A DNA stretch of 64,000 nt, from the NCBI RefSeq assembly GCF_030549525.1, contig NZ_CP130831.1, forward strand, positions 124,001-188,000, in the 5' to 3' direction. The notes below the pieces were generated by a model. It did not search any database and was not told the origin of the DNA. It saw only the letters and a list, made by a program, of their open reading frames with translations. Position numbers and translations under genes: made by a program. The stretch's first letter is position 1; each line of letters starts with the position of its first letter. Below, piece after piece: positions 36,852-46,144 of this stretch. The DNA is from Stenotrophomonas sp. 704A1. GTDB taxonomy: Bacteria; Pseudomonadota; Gammaproteobacteria; Xanthomonadales; Xanthomonadaceae.

Positions 36852-37643
36852 ATGACTTCCCCCACTCCGGCCCCCCGCGGCGGCGTGGCGCGTGTGTGCC
36901 GTTACCTGTACCGCGTACCGCTGCTGTTGGTCCACATCCTCGTGTTCCTGCCGTTGATCCTCATCGGCATGCTGCCGCCGTGGGGCGCCGTGCGCGTGGG
37001 CGAGGACGACTTCGCCGCGCGGGTGGTGAACCTGTGGCAGGGCGGGTTGATGTGGATCTTCGGTTTCCGCCTGTCGCGCGTCGGCCAGCCGCTGCCGGGC
37101 GCGGTGCTGTTCGTCGCCAACCATGTCAGCTGGGTCGACATCTCCATCCTGCACAGCCAGCGCATGATGGGCTTCGTGGCCAAGCGCGAGATCGCCAGCT
37201 GGCCGGTGGTGGGCTGGCTGGCCGGACGCGGCCAGACCATCTTCCACCAGCGTGGCAACACCGAATCGCTCGGTGGCGTGATGCAGGTCATGGCCGAGCG
37301 CCTGCGCGCTGGCAAGGCGGTTGGCGTGTTCCCGGAAGGGCGCACCCGCGGTGGCCACGAAGTCGGCCCGTTCCACGCGCGCATCTTCCAGGCAGCGGTC
37401 GAGACCGGGGTACCGGTGCAGCCGGTGGCGCTGGTCTACGGCCGGCACGGCGATGCGCAGACCATCGTGGCCTTCGGCCCGGGCGAGAGCTTCTTCGCCA
37501 ATTTCCTGCGCCTGCTCGGCGAGCCGGCGCGTCCCACCGAAGTGCATTTCCTGGCGCCGATCGGCACCCAGGACCTGGAAGGCCGTCGGCGCATCGCGGA
37601 AACTTCGCGCGCGCGCATCGTGGCGGCCATGAGCGGGGATTGA
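36852..37643 (+). CDS. PlsC-like 1-acylglycerol-3-phosphate acyltransferase
   Basis: The 263-residue protein has an N-terminal membrane helix (VPLLLVHILVFLPLILIG), the acyltransferase motif NHVSWVD (NHxxxxD, near residue 90) and FPEGRTRGG as motif III. It transfers a second acyl chain to lysophosphatidate. A longer frame upstream lacks a ribosome site and was rejected. The next gene begins 7 bases after its stop. Confidence 0.86.
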   Translation: MTSPTPAPRGGVARVCRYLYRVPLLLVHILVFLPLILIGMLPPWGAVRVGEDDFAARVVNLWQGGLMWIFGFRLSRVGQPLPGAVLFVANHVSWVDISILHSQRMMGFVAKREIASWPVVGWLAGRGQTIFHQRGNTESLGGVMQVMAERLRAGKAVGVFPEGRTRGGHEVGPFHARIFQAAVETGVPVQPVALVYGRHGDAQTIVAFGPGESFFANFLRLLGEPARPTEVHFLAPIGTQDLEGRRRIAETSRARIVAAMSGD

Positions 37644-37650
37644 GGCGAAG

Positions 37651-38685
37651 GTGGCCGTGTTCCCGCCACCGTCCGTTGGAGCCGACGCGGCGATGCTCAC
37701 CGCGTCCGATTACCAGCCGCCGCGCTGGCTGCGCAATCCCCACCTGCAGTCGATGCTCAGCTCCAGCCGCATGCGCCTGCAGCGCGGCCTGCTGCTGCTG
37801 GCCGCCACCGGTGCGGTCAGCGAGGAACTGATCCTCGATGGTGGCGATGGCGTGCGCCTGCAGGGCTGGCACAGCCATGTGGAAGGGCGCGAGCCGCGCG
37901 GCATGGCACTGCTGCTGCATGGCTGGGAAGGCAGTGCCGAATCGAGCTACATGCGCATGGCTGCCGCGCGCATGCTCGAACAGGGCTTCGACGTGGTACG
38001 GCTGAACTTCCGCGACCACGGCAATACCCACCACCTCAATCCCGGCATCTTCCACTCCAACCTGATCGACGAAGTCGTGCATGCCGCCGGCGATATCGCG
38101 CAGCGCTGGCCGCAACTGCCGCTGGTGGCCGCCGGCTATTCGCTGGGCGGCAATTTCGTGCTGCGCCTGGCCCTGCGCGCGCCACAGGCCGGCGTCCCGC
38201 TGCTGCGGGTGGCCTCGGTATGCCCGGTGCTGGACCCGGCACTGACCATGGAAAGCATCGAGAACGGTCCGGCAATGTACGACTGGTACTTCCGCCGCAA
38301 GTGGGCCGGTTCGCTGCGGCGCAAGCGCGACCTGTTCCCGGAACTGAGCGACTGCGACGATCGTGTGCTGAACCTGGACATCCGTGCGCTGACCGCGTGG
38401 CTGGTCGAACGGCATACCAGTTTCGGCTCGCTGCAGGCCTACTTCGACGGCTATTCGATTGCCGGGGATCGCCTGTCCACGCTGCAGGTGCCGGCCGACA
38501 TCCTGATGGCACAGGATGATCCGGTGATCCCCTATGCGACCTTCCGCGACTGGCAGCTGCCGCAGCAGGCGCGGCTGGAGACAGCGTGCTGGGGCGGTCA
38601 CTGCGGCTTCCTGGAAAACTGGCGCGGCGATGGTTTCTCCGAGCGCTGGGTGGCCCAGCGCCTGCGGCGCGTCCTGCCGGGCTGA
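37651..38685 (+). CDS. YheT-like alpha/beta hydrolase
   Basis: The 344-residue protein has the YheT family entry PPRWLRNPHLQSML, an oxyanion region LLLHGWEGSAESSY, the nucleophile elbow GYSLGGNF (Ser), an Asp in LMAQDDPVIPY and the final His in CWGGHCGF. The family is annotated as esterases or hydrolases of uncertain substrate. GTG at 37651 gives the longest product; ATG at 37693 (MLTASDYQ) is an equally good start. Confidence 0.85.
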   Translation: MAVFPPPSVGADAAMLTASDYQPPRWLRNPHLQSMLSSSRMRLQRGLLLLAATGAVSEELILDGGDGVRLQGWHSHVEGREPRGMALLLHGWEGSAESSYMRMAAARMLEQGFDVVRLNFRDHGNTHHLNPGIFHSNLIDEVVHAAGDIAQRWPQLPLVAAGYSLGGNFVLRLALRAPQAGVPLLRVASVCPVLDPALTMESIENGPAMYDWYFRRKWAGSLRRKRDLFPELSDCDDRVLNLDIRALTAWLVERHTSFGSLQAYFDGYSIAGDRLSTLQVPADILMAQDDPVIPYATFRDWQLPQQARLETACWGGHCGFLENWRGDGFSERWVAQRLRRVLPG

Positions 38686-38741
38686 ACCGGCAACGGCGCC
38701 GGGCCCGCTACAATGCGGGTTTGCCCTTGAACCGGACCGCC

Positions 38742-40820
38742 ATGCAAGACCAGATCCTCCAAGCGTTGCGCCAGAACGAGGCCGGCCAGGCCGTGCAGCT
38801 GGCCCAGGCATGGACCCGCGACGAACCCGGCCAGGCCGAGGCCCACCGCTGGCTGGCGCTGGCGCTGCAGCAGCAGGGCCAGGCCGAGGCGGCCATGGAC
38901 GCTCTGCAGCAGGCCCTGCAGCTGGCGCCCGACGATGCCCAGCTGCACCTCCAGCACGCCGGGTTGCTGCTCGCGCTGCGCCAGTTCGAAGGCGCCGACC
39001 AAGCGCTGCTGCGTACCACCGATCTCAACCCCAATGCCTTCCCCGCCTACCTGATGCAGGCGCACCTGGCGGTGGGTCGCAATGATTTCGATGAAGCCCA
39101 ACGGCTGTCGACGCTCGCTGCACGGCTGGAACCGGACCACCCCGAACTGCTGACCATCGACGGCATGGTCGCGCTTCGCCGCGGTGACGCCGACCGCGCG
39201 CTGGCGTTGCTGTCCGCTGCCAGCCAGGCCCTGCCGGACGACACCCGCGTGCTGTACGCGCTGGGCTTCGCCTACCTGGGCAAGGACATGCTGGCCTTCG
39301 CCGAGCAGGCGTTCCGGCGCGTGCTGGCGTTGAATCCGAAGATGTCCTCGCTGCGCGGCATGGTGGTGCAGCTGGCGCTGCGCCAGGGCAACCTGGATGC
39401 CGCCGCTGAAGCGATGCAGCAGGCGCTGCAGGATCCGGAGCTGGACGTGCCGCCGATGCGCCGCCTGGCCGGTGAACTGGCGCTGCGCAGCGGCCAGCCG
39501 CTGCAGGCGCTGGAGCAGCTGTTGCCGCTGCTGGAGACGCTGCAGGGCGATCGCCAGGTGCTGCAGCTGCTGCTGATGTCCTGGCAGCGCCTGGGCCGCG
39601 ACGACGAAGCGCGCGCGCGCCTGGATGCCGCGCTGGAAAGCAACGATCAGCTGCATGACCTGTGGCTGGCACGCCTGGCCGTGGAGCAGGTGGGCGGCGA
39701 GGGTGCCGTCGCCACCGTCGAGCGCTGGATGGCGGCCATGCCGGCCCACCTGCCGGCACTGGAAGCGCGCATGCGCCTGCATGACATGGCCGGCGAACGC
39801 GAACAGGCCGAAGCGGTCGCCGCGCGCATCGCCAGCCTCGAGCCGGGGCGCGTCAGCGCCGAAACCCGCCTGGTCGATGGCCTGCTGCAGCGCGATCCCG
39901 CCGCTGCCGTGGCGCGGGTGCAGGGCCTGATCGCGCAGGCCGGGGAAGGCCACCGCGCCGACCTGCGCACCTGGCTGGGCGAGATCCAGGACCGCGCCGG
40001 GCAGCCGGAGGAGGCACTGCGGACCTGGATGGCGGTGCACACCGAACTGGCGCCGCAGCGCCTGCCGCTGCCGCCGCAGGCCAAGGCTCCGCCGAGCTGG
40101 CCGGAGATGGCCAGCATCGACGAAGCCACCCGCAACAGCGGTTCGGCCCCGATCTTCCTGTGGGGCCCGCCCGGCTCGGGGGTGGAACGCGTGGCCACCG
40201 GCCTGGCGGCGGCCAGCCCGGTGCTGCGCAGCGATCGCTACACCGCCACGCCACCGGACGATGCCTTCCAGAACTACCACACCCTGCAGGACCTGGCGTC
40301 CGGCGTGCTGAGTCCGGAACGCCTGGTGGAACGCTGGCGCGAGCATCTGCCGGCCCGTGGCCTGGACGGCGACACGGTGATCGACTGGCTGCTGTGGTGG
40401 GACAACGCGCTGTTGTGGGCGCTGCGCCCGCAGCTGCCGCACGGGCGCCTGCTGCTGGTGCTGCGCGATCCGCGCGACATGCTGCTGGACTGGGTCGCCT
40501 ACGGTGCCGCAGCGCCGTTGGCGGTCACCTCGCTGGCCGAAGCCAGCGAGTGGCTGACGCGTGCGCTGACCCAGATCGCGGCGCTGCACGAGGAGGACCT
40601 GTATCCGCACGTGCTGCTGCGCATCGATGACATCGGCAACGACCCGCACGCCATGGCCGATCTGCTGGGCCGCGTGTTCCAGCGGCAGATGCCGCCGGCC
40701 GCGCAGCTGGGCACGCCGCGGCTGCCGGCCGGCCACTGGCGCAACTACCGCGACGCGATGAGCGCCGCCTTCGCCCAGCTCACCCCGATCGCGGTGCGCC
40801 TGGGCTACCCGGAAGAGTGA
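38742..40820 (+). CDS. TPR-repeat protein fused to a sulfotransferase-like domain
   Basis: The 692-residue protein has about twelve tetratricopeptide-like units over residues 1-440 (for example HRWLALALQQQGQAEAAMDA and VLYALGFAYLGKDMLAFAEQ). The C-terminal 220 residues resemble P-loop sulfotransferases: IFLWGPPGSGVERVATGL for the 5'-phosphosulfate loop and RDPRDMLLDW for the 3'-phosphate site. It has no signal peptide. TPR-sulfotransferases occur in many proteobacteria, mostly with unknown acceptors. A -10-like TACAAT lies at 38709-38714. Confidence 0.82.
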   Translation: MQDQILQALRQNEAGQAVQLAQAWTRDEPGQAEAHRWLALALQQQGQAEAAMDALQQALQLAPDDAQLHLQHAGLLLALRQFEGADQALLRTTDLNPNAFPAYLMQAHLAVGRNDFDEAQRLSTLAARLEPDHPELLTIDGMVALRRGDADRALALLSAASQALPDDTRVLYALGFAYLGKDMLAFAEQAFRRVLALNPKMSSLRGMVVQLALRQGNLDAAAEAMQQALQDPELDVPPMRRLAGELALRSGQPLQALEQLLPLLETLQGDRQVLQLLLMSWQRLGRDDEARARLDAALESNDQLHDLWLARLAVEQVGGEGAVATVERWMAAMPAHLPALEARMRLHDMAGEREQAEAVAARIASLEPGRVSAETRLVDGLLQRDPAAAVARVQGLIAQAGEGHRADLRTWLGEIQDRAGQPEEALRTWMAVHTELAPQRLPLPPQAKAPPSWPEMASIDEATRNSGSAPIFLWGPPGSGVERVATGLAAASPVLRSDRYTATPPDDAFQNYHTLQDLASGVLSPERLVERWREHLPARGLDGDTVIDWLLWWDNALLWALRPQLPHGRLLLVLRDPRDMLLDWVAYGAAAPLAVTSLAEASEWLTRALTQIAALHEEDLYPHVLLRIDDIGNDPHAMADLLGRVFQRQMPPAAQLGTPRLPAGHWRNYRDAMSAAFAQLTPIAVRLGYPEE

Positions 40821-40830
40821 GGAGAGCCCG

Positions 40831-41442
40831 ATGCAACTGAGCAGCCACAGCCTGACCAACGGCGCACCGATCGACCGCGAGTTCGCTGCGGGCGATGCCG
40901 CCGGCTTTGCCCCCGACCGCAACCCGCACCTGGCCTGGAGCGGTGCACCCGAAGGCACCCGTTCGTTCCTGCTGGTGTGCGTGGACCCTGACGTACCGAC
41001 GGTGCCGGAGACGGTCGGCCGCGACGACATGAGCGTGCCGCGCGATCAGCCGCGTTGCGATTTCGTGCACTGGGTGATGGCCGACATTCCGGCCTCGGTG
41101 CAGGAGATTGCCGCTGGCAGCTGCAGCGATGGCTTCGTAGTGAAGGGCAAGACCGCGCCGGCCGGCCCGGCCGGCAGCCGCCAGGGCCTGAACGATTTCA
41201 CCGGCTGGTTCGCCGGCAATCCGGACATGGCCGGGGATTACCTCGGCTATGACGGCCCGTATCCGCCGTTCAACGATGAGCGCGTGCATCGCTATTTCTT
41301 CCGCGTGTTCGCGCTGGACGTGGCCTCGCTGCAGCTGCCGGCACGCTTCACCGCCGCCGACGCGTATCGGGCCATGCACGGCCACGTGCTGGCCGAAGCC
41401 GCACTGCACGGCACCTACACGCTGAACCCGGCGCTGGGCTGA
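40831..41442 (+). CDS. YbhB/YbcL family PEBP protein (Raf kinase inhibitor-like)
   Basis: The 203-residue protein has the phosphatidylethanolamine-binding pattern: NPHLAWSGAPEGTRSFLLVCVDPDVP, CDFVHWVMADIP with the anion-site His, GYDGPYPPFNDERVHRYFFRVFALD. No signal peptide is present. The function in bacteria is not established. GAGGAGAG precedes the ATG, and the gene follows the TPR-sulfotransferase by 10 bases. Confidence 0.88.
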   Translation: MQLSSHSLTNGAPIDREFAAGDAAGFAPDRNPHLAWSGAPEGTRSFLLVCVDPDVPTVPETVGRDDMSVPRDQPRCDFVHWVMADIPASVQEIAAGSCSDGFVVKGKTAPAGPAGSRQGLNDFTGWFAGNPDMAGDYLGYDGPYPPFNDERVHRYFFRVFALDVASLQLPARFTAADAYRAMHGHVLAEAALHGTYTLNPALG

Positions 41443-41471
41443 GTGCCTCTGCAGAGCGGGGCAGGGAAGAC

Positions 41472-41517
41472 GCCGGCCAGCGGCCGGCTCCAGCGGTAGC
41501 GTCGAGCCATGCTCGAC
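41472..41517. repeat. Two REP/SMAG palindromes
   Basis: GCCGGCC-AGC-GGCCGGC lies at 41472-41488 and a GTAG-tagged hairpin GTCGAGC-CAT-GCTCGAC at 41496-41517. They lie between converging genes and may act as a bidirectional transcript end. Confidence 0.6.
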
Positions 41518-41528
41518 GGCGTCCATGG

Positions 41529-41990
41529 TCAGTTCGCCGGCAGCGGCGCCGGTTTGAATACCGCGGTATCGCCCTGCGCGTTGCGCAGTACCAGTGCGCC
41601 GTGGTCATCCAGCTCAAGCGTCGGCGCCGCACTTCGGCTGCTCATCAGCTTTCCTGCGCGCTCCTGCTGCACGACGATGTCAGCACGCATGCATCCGACC
41701 GTTGTCTGGATGCCGTTCTCCAGGATCAGCTGGTTGCCCTGCAGCCGGTACTGGCTGCTGACGTTGTTGCACAGGTTCCACTCGCTCATGTAACCGTGCT
41801 GGAAGTGCAGCGTATAGGGCTTGCGACCGCGGACGAACAACGCACCGATGCGCCTGCCCTCTGCGTCTGTGGCGCGGGTGAGCTTCCAGGTGTGGGCTTC
41901 GAGCTGGGCGGTGGAGGGCGTGCTGGCGGCGGAGGCCTCCGCGCACACGGCCAGCAGTGCAGCGGTGATGAGGATGGGGACGTGCTTCAT
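41529..41990 (-). CDS. META-domain exported protein
   Basis: The 153-residue product has a signal peptide (MKHVPILITAALLAVCAEASAA) and one META/HslJ-like domain: LEAHTWKLTRATDAEGRRIGALF, NLCNNVSSQYRLQGNQLIL, then TTVGCMRAD. The two cysteines of the domain (LCN, VGC) are kept. It is a diverged relative of the META domain of the next upstream gene, which lies 119 bases away across a SMAG pair and a terminator. GGGAG precedes the ATG. Confidence 0.8.
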   Translation of the reverse strand: MKHVPILITAALLAVCAEASAASTPSTAQLEAHTWKLTRATDAEGRRIGALFVRGRKPYTLHFQHGYMSEWNLCNNVSSQYRLQGNQLILENGIQTTVGCMRADIVVQQERAGKLMSSRSAAPTLELDDHGALVLRNAQGDTAVFKPAPLPAN

Positions 41991-42012
41991 GCCGATCTCC
42001 CTGATGCGTTTC

Positions 42013-42068
42013 GTAGTCGAGCCATGCTCGACTGACCGTAGCAGCAGTCGAGCATGGCTCGACTCTAC
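42013..42068. repeat. Facing pair of SMAG palindromes
   Basis: GTAG followed by TCGAGCCATGCTCGA (42013-42033) faces its mirror copy ending CTAC (42046-42068). The two units could fold singly or with each other into one long hairpin. Confidence 0.7.
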
Positions 42069-42077
42069 GGAACGAAG

Positions 42078-42101
42078 AAGGGCGGCCTCGCGGCCGCCCT
42101 T
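42078..42101 (-). terminator. Rho-independent terminator
   Basis: The 10-base stem AAGGGCGGCC/GGCCGCCCTT has a 4-base loop and lies 8 bases past the stop of the META/DUF4377 gene. Read on the minus strand it is followed by TTCTTCGTT. Confidence 0.75.
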
Positions 42102-42109
42102 CCATCGCT

Positions 42110-42937
42110 TTATTTCTTCTCGATGGCCGATTCGACCACCATGTCCAGCACGTACGCCTGCGACGGCGCATCGGCCGGCGGGTTCTTCACTTCGTAGCGC
42201 TTGACGCGCACCACGTTGCGAACGCCGTCTTCGTGGGTGTAACCCTCGATGTTGCCGTAGAAGTTCTCGAACGCGCCCGGCTCACCCTGCTTCAGGCCCT
42301 TGTCGTCGAACTTCACTTCGCGCACCTGCAGGCACTGGTAGTCCGGGATCAGCGGGTGCGAGCACTTCTGGGTCTTGGCAGCCACTTCCAGGAACACGGT
42401 TTCGCCGGCGCCGCCGTAGCGGGTTTCAGCGGTCGGTTCCGGGTTGAACACCAGCACATCGCCCTTGGCGGTGGTCAGGGTCAGCACGCCGTTGGCGTCC
42501 TGCCCGGCCTTCAGTTCACCCTCCAGGCGGCTGGAGACGGCCTGGTCCAGCGCCATCAGCGCCTTGTCGGTGCAGGCCATCATGGTCGAGGCCATCGCGC
42601 TAACGCTCAGCGTGCCGTCGGCCAGGGTGTAGCTGCCGCCCATGCGGTTGCAGGTGTTGCTGACCGACACGCGGCCCTCGGCGAAGTCCAGGGTGACCGG
42701 CTTGTCTTCACGGGCGAACAGCGCATCGATGCGCTTGCCGTCGGCGGCGGTGGCCTGCTGCAGCAACCAGTGCTGGCTCTGCAGGCGCTGCGCGTCCAGG
42801 TGCGCCAGCGTCTTCTGGTCTGCCGCCTTGGCCGCCGCCGGGGCCATGTCGTCGCCGCCGGTACCGGCCGGGGCCGGGGTCTGGCTGCAGGCGGCCAGCA
42901 GGGCCAGCGGGAGGAGCAGGGTGAGCTTGCGGTTCAT
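42110..42937 (-). CDS. META and DUF4377 domain lipoprotein
   Basis: The 275-residue product has a lipoprotein signal (LLPLALLAACSQ). Residues about 60-165 form a META domain (HWLLQQATAADGKRIDALF, NTCNRMGGSYTL, MACTDKALM), and the C-terminal part, from VFLEVAAKTQKC, is a DUF4377 domain (YQCLQVREVKFDDKG, FYGNIEGYTHEDG). Both domains occur in envelope stress lipoproteins such as HslJ. AAGGAG 7 bases upstream decides the ATG at 42937. Confidence 0.86.
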   Translation of the reverse strand: MNRKLTLLLPLALLAACSQTPAPAGTGGDDMAPAAAKAADQKTLAHLDAQRLQSQHWLLQQATAADGKRIDALFAREDKPVTLDFAEGRVSVSNTCNRMGGSYTLADGTLSVSAMASTMMACTDKALMALDQAVSSRLEGELKAGQDANGVLTLTTAKGDVLVFNPEPTAETRYGGAGETVFLEVAAKTQKCSHPLIPDYQCLQVREVKFDDKGLKQGEPGAFENFYGNIEGYTHEDGVRNVVRVKRYEVKNPPADAPSQAYVLDMVVESAIEKK

Positions 42938-43010
42938 GGTGATTCTCCTTGGGGAACCGTGGGGGAAACGGGGTGGGGCCGGCAACGGGGTCGGCGTCCG
43001 CCGCTGCTGT

Positions 43011-43805
43011 TCAGCTGCCGGACGGCAGCCACAGCAGCAGCGCCGCGCCCAGCGCGATGCGGTACACGGCGAAGGCGGTGAACCGGTGCGACTTGATGTA
43101 GCCCATCAGCCACTTCACTACGACGAAGCCGGTGATGGCCGCGGCAAGGAAGGCCACGCCCACCTCGCTCCAGTTCTCGCTGCCCAGCTGCCCGTCCCTG
43201 GCCAGTTCCAGGAAGGTGTAGGCACTGGCAGCGAACATGGTGGGTATGCCGACCAGGAACACGAACTCGGCGGCCGCCGCGCGGCGGCTCAGGCCCAGCA
43301 GCATGGCCAGGAAGATGGCCGAGGCCGAGCGCGAGGTACCGGGGAACACACCGGCCACCACCTGCGCCAGGCCGACACCGATGGCCACCGTCCAGGTCAC
43401 CTGGTCGCGGTCGGGCAGGCGGGTGGTGTAGGCCTCCACCAGCAGCATCCACAGGCCACCGATGATCAGCGCCCAGGCCACCGGGCTGACCGTTTCCGGC
43501 AGCGACCAGCCGGCCTTGCGCACCACCAGGCCGACCACGGCGGTCACCAGGAAGGCGGCGCCGAGCTTGAATACGTAGTCGCGGTTCTCGCGCTGGCCGA
43601 AGCCGGTGGCCAGCTGCAGCAGCCGCTGGCGGAACACCAGTACCACCGCCACGATCGCGCCGGCCTGGATGACGATGTTGAAGAAGTCCGAGCGCGCGCC
43701 CAGCCAATGCTGGGCGATCAGCAGATGGCCGGTGCTGGAGATCGGCAGGAATTCGGTCAAGCCTTCGAGAATGCCCAGCAGCAGGGCGGAGAGCAGGTCG
43801 GACAT
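43011..43805 (-). CDS. uppP: Undecaprenyl-diphosphatase UppP (BacA)
   Basis: The 264-residue integral membrane protein has both signature blocks: EGLTEFLPISSTGHL near the start and PGTSRSASAI in the middle, with about eight membrane helices. It removes a phosphate from undecaprenyl diphosphate to recycle the lipid carrier of cell-wall synthesis and gives some bacitracin resistance. The ATG at 43805 begins the first helix; upstream sequence belongs to the divergent glnA promoter. Confidence 0.94.
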   Translation of the reverse strand: MSDLLSALLLGILEGLTEFLPISSTGHLLIAQHWLGARSDFFNIVIQAGAIVAVVLVFRQRLLQLATGFGQRENRDYVFKLGAAFLVTAVVGLVVRKAGWSLPETVSPVAWALIIGGLWMLLVEAYTTRLPDRDQVTWTVAIGVGLAQVVAGVFPGTSRSASAIFLAMLLGLSRRAAAAEFVFLVGIPTMFAASAYTFLELARDGQLGSENWSEVGVAFLAAAITGFVVVKWLMGYIKSHRFTAFAVYRIALGAALLLWLPSGS

Positions 43806-43859
43806 GGACGGTGCGGGCGCGGGCGGCGGAAGAAGCCCGAGAGGATAGACGATCCACAC

Positions 43860-43905
43860 CGCACCAAAGGGGTGCGTATGGTTGATCGTGCACCGGTTTG
43901 GTGCG
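43860..43905 (+). promoter_or_regulatory. Two NtrC-binding enhancer sites upstream of glnA
   Basis: The sites CGCACC-N5-GGTGCG (43860-43876) and TGCACC-N5-GGTGCG (43889-43905) match the NtrC palindrome TGCACC-N5-GGTGCA. Their centres are 29 bases apart and about 100-130 bases before the predicted start of transcription, the usual enhancer position. Confidence 0.88.
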
Positions 43906-43967
43906 CACGGAGCTGCACCGCGATCGGGCAGCGCTTTTGAAATCAAGGGCTTGCGCGGTTGGAAAAG

Positions 43968-43984
43968 TTGGCACGGTCGTTGCT
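43968..43984 (+). promoter_or_regulatory. Sigma-54 (-24/-12) promoter of glnA
   Basis: TTGGCACGGTCGTTGCT matches the sigma-54 consensus TTGGCACG-N4-TTGCT at every fixed position. Transcription should start near 43995, giving a leader of about 30 bases before the glnA ATG. Confidence 0.92.
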
Positions 43985-44025
43985 GTACCTCAGCAGGCAT
44001 TCATCCCCATCCCGAGGTCGTACCG

Positions 44026-45435
44026 ATGTCCGTGGAAAACGTTGAGAAGCTGATCAAGGACAACCAGATCGAGTTCGTCGATCTGCGTTTCGTCGACATG
44101 CGTGGCGTCGAGCAGCACGTGACCTTCCCGGTCAGCATCGTCGAGCCGTCGCTGTTCGAAGAAGGCAAGATGTTCGATGGCAGCTCCATCGCCGGCTGGA
44201 AGGGCATCAACGAGTCGGACATGGTGCTGCTGCCGGACCCGTCCAGCGCGTACGTCGATCCGTTCTACGCCGATCCGACCCTGGTCATCAGCTGTGACAT
44301 CCTCGATCCGGCGACCATGCAGGCCTATGGCCGTTGCCCGCGTGGCATCGCCAAGCGCGCCGAGGCCTACCTGAAGTCCTCCGGCATCGCCGAAACCGCG
44401 TTCTTCGGCCCGGAGCCGGAATTCTTCATCTTCGACTCGGTCCGTTTCGCCAATGAAATGGGCAACACCTTCTTCAAGGTCGATTCCGAAGAAGCCGCCT
44501 GGAACAGCGGCGCCAAGTACGACGGCGCCAACAGCGGCTACCGCCCGGGCGTGAAGGGCGGCTACTTCCCGGTGCCGCCGACCGACACCCTGCACGACCT
44601 GCGTGCGGAGATGTGCAAGACCCTGGAACAGGTCGGCATCGAAGTGGAAGTGCAGCACCACGAAGTGGCCACCGCCGGCCAGTGCGAGATCGGCACCAAG
44701 TTCAGCACCCTGGTGCAGAAGGCTGACGAACTGCTGCGCATGAAGTACGTGATCAAGAACGTCGCGCACCGCAACGGCAAGACCGTCACCTTCATGCCCA
44801 AGCCGATCGTCGGCGACAACGGCAGCGGCATGCACGTGCACCAGTCGCTGTCCAAGGGCGGCGCCAACCTGTTCTCCGGTGACGGCTACGGCGGCCTGAG
44901 CCAGCTGGCGCTGTGGTACATCGGCGGCATCTTCAAGCACGCCAAGGCCATCAACGCTTTCGCCAACTCGGGCACCAACAGCTACAAGCGCCTGGTGCCG
45001 GGCTTCGAAGCGCCGGTGATGCTGGCCTACTCGGCCCGCAACCGTTCGGCCTCGTGCCGTATTCCGTGGGTGTCCAACCCGAAGGCGCGCCGCATTGAAA
45101 TGCGCTTCCCGGATCCGATCCAGTCCGGCTACCTGACCTTCACCGCGCTGATGATGGCCGGCCTGGACGGCATCAAGAACCAGATCGACCCGGGCGCACC
45201 GAGCGACAAGGACCTGTACGACCTGCCGCCGGAAGAAGAGAAGCTGATCCCGCAGGTCTGCTCCTCGCTGGACCAGGCCCTGGAAGCGCTGGACAAGGAC
45301 CGCGAGTTCCTCAAGGCCGGCGGCGTGATGAGCGATGACTTCATCGACGGCTACATCGCGCTGAAGATGCAGGAAGTGACCAAGTTCCGCGCGGCCACCC
45401 ACCCGCTGGAATACCAGCTGTACTACGCCAGCTGA
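44026..45435 (+). CDS. glnA: Type I glutamine synthetase
   Basis: The 469-residue protein is the standard GSI length. It shows [38 protein letters not shown] (ATP-binding His), [10 protein letters not shown] and [12 protein letters not shown], whose Tyr is the adenylylation site. It joins ammonia to glutamate using ATP. The ATG at 44026 gives the canonical N-terminus [13 protein letters not shown]. Expression should respond to nitrogen limitation through the NtrC sites and sigma-54 promoter just upstream. Confidence 0.98.
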   Translation: MSVENVEKLIKDNQIEFVDLRFVDMRGVEQHVTFPVSIVEPSLFEEGKMFDGSSIAGWKGINESDMVLLPDPSSAYVDPFYADPTLVISCDILDPATMQAYGRCPRGIAKRAEAYLKSSGIAETAFFGPEPEFFIFDSVRFANEMGNTFFKVDSEEAAWNSGAKYDGANSGYRPGVKGGYFPVPPTDTLHDLRAEMCKTLEQVGIEVEVQHHEVATAGQCEIGTKFSTLVQKADELLRMKYVIKNVAHRNGKTVTFMPKPIVGDNGSGMHVHQSLSKGGANLFSGDGYGGLSQLALWYIGGIFKHAKAINAFANSGTNSYKRLVPGFEAPVMLAYSARNRSASCRIPWVSNPKARRIEMRFPDPIQSGYLTFTALMMAGLDGIKNQIDPGAPSDKDLYDLPPEEEKLIPQVCSSLDQALEALDKDREFLKAGGVMSDDFIDGYIALKMQEVTKFRAATHPLEYQLYYAS

Positions 45436-45441
45436 CCGGGC

Positions 45442-45483
45442 GGCGATGGCGGTGGGCTCCCCCTCCCACCCGCCGCCATCGCC
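45442..45483 (+). terminator. Hairpin after glnA, probable terminator
   Basis: The arm GGCGATGGCGGTGGG pairs with a 3' arm that has a 3-base bulge. It starts 7 bases after the glnA stop. There is no long T-run (GTTCTT follows), so strength is uncertain. Confidence 0.55.
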
Positions 45484-45511
45484 TCCGTTCTTCGCGGCTG
45501 GGGAGCCGCGG

Positions 45512-45583
45512 GACGGGCCTCGGCCCGTCGTGGTAGTGCGGACCGCGGGTCCGCTGCAACGGGAACGCGGGCCATCGGCCCGC
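45512..45583. repeat. Three short GC-rich hairpins (REP/SMAG-like)
   Basis: GACGGGCCTCGGCCCGTC (45512-45529), a GTAG-tagged GCGGACCGCGGGTCCGC (45538-45554) and GCGGGCCATCGGCCCGC (45567-45583) follow each other in the 349-base gap between glnA and glnK. I see no gene in that gap and no sigma-54 promoter for glnK. Confidence 0.6.
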
Positions 45584-45601
45584 TGATCCAGGGGCAAGTG
45601 A

Positions 45602-46123
<522 letters not shown>

Positions 46124-46144
46124 CCCCCTTCCGGAGACTCCCCC

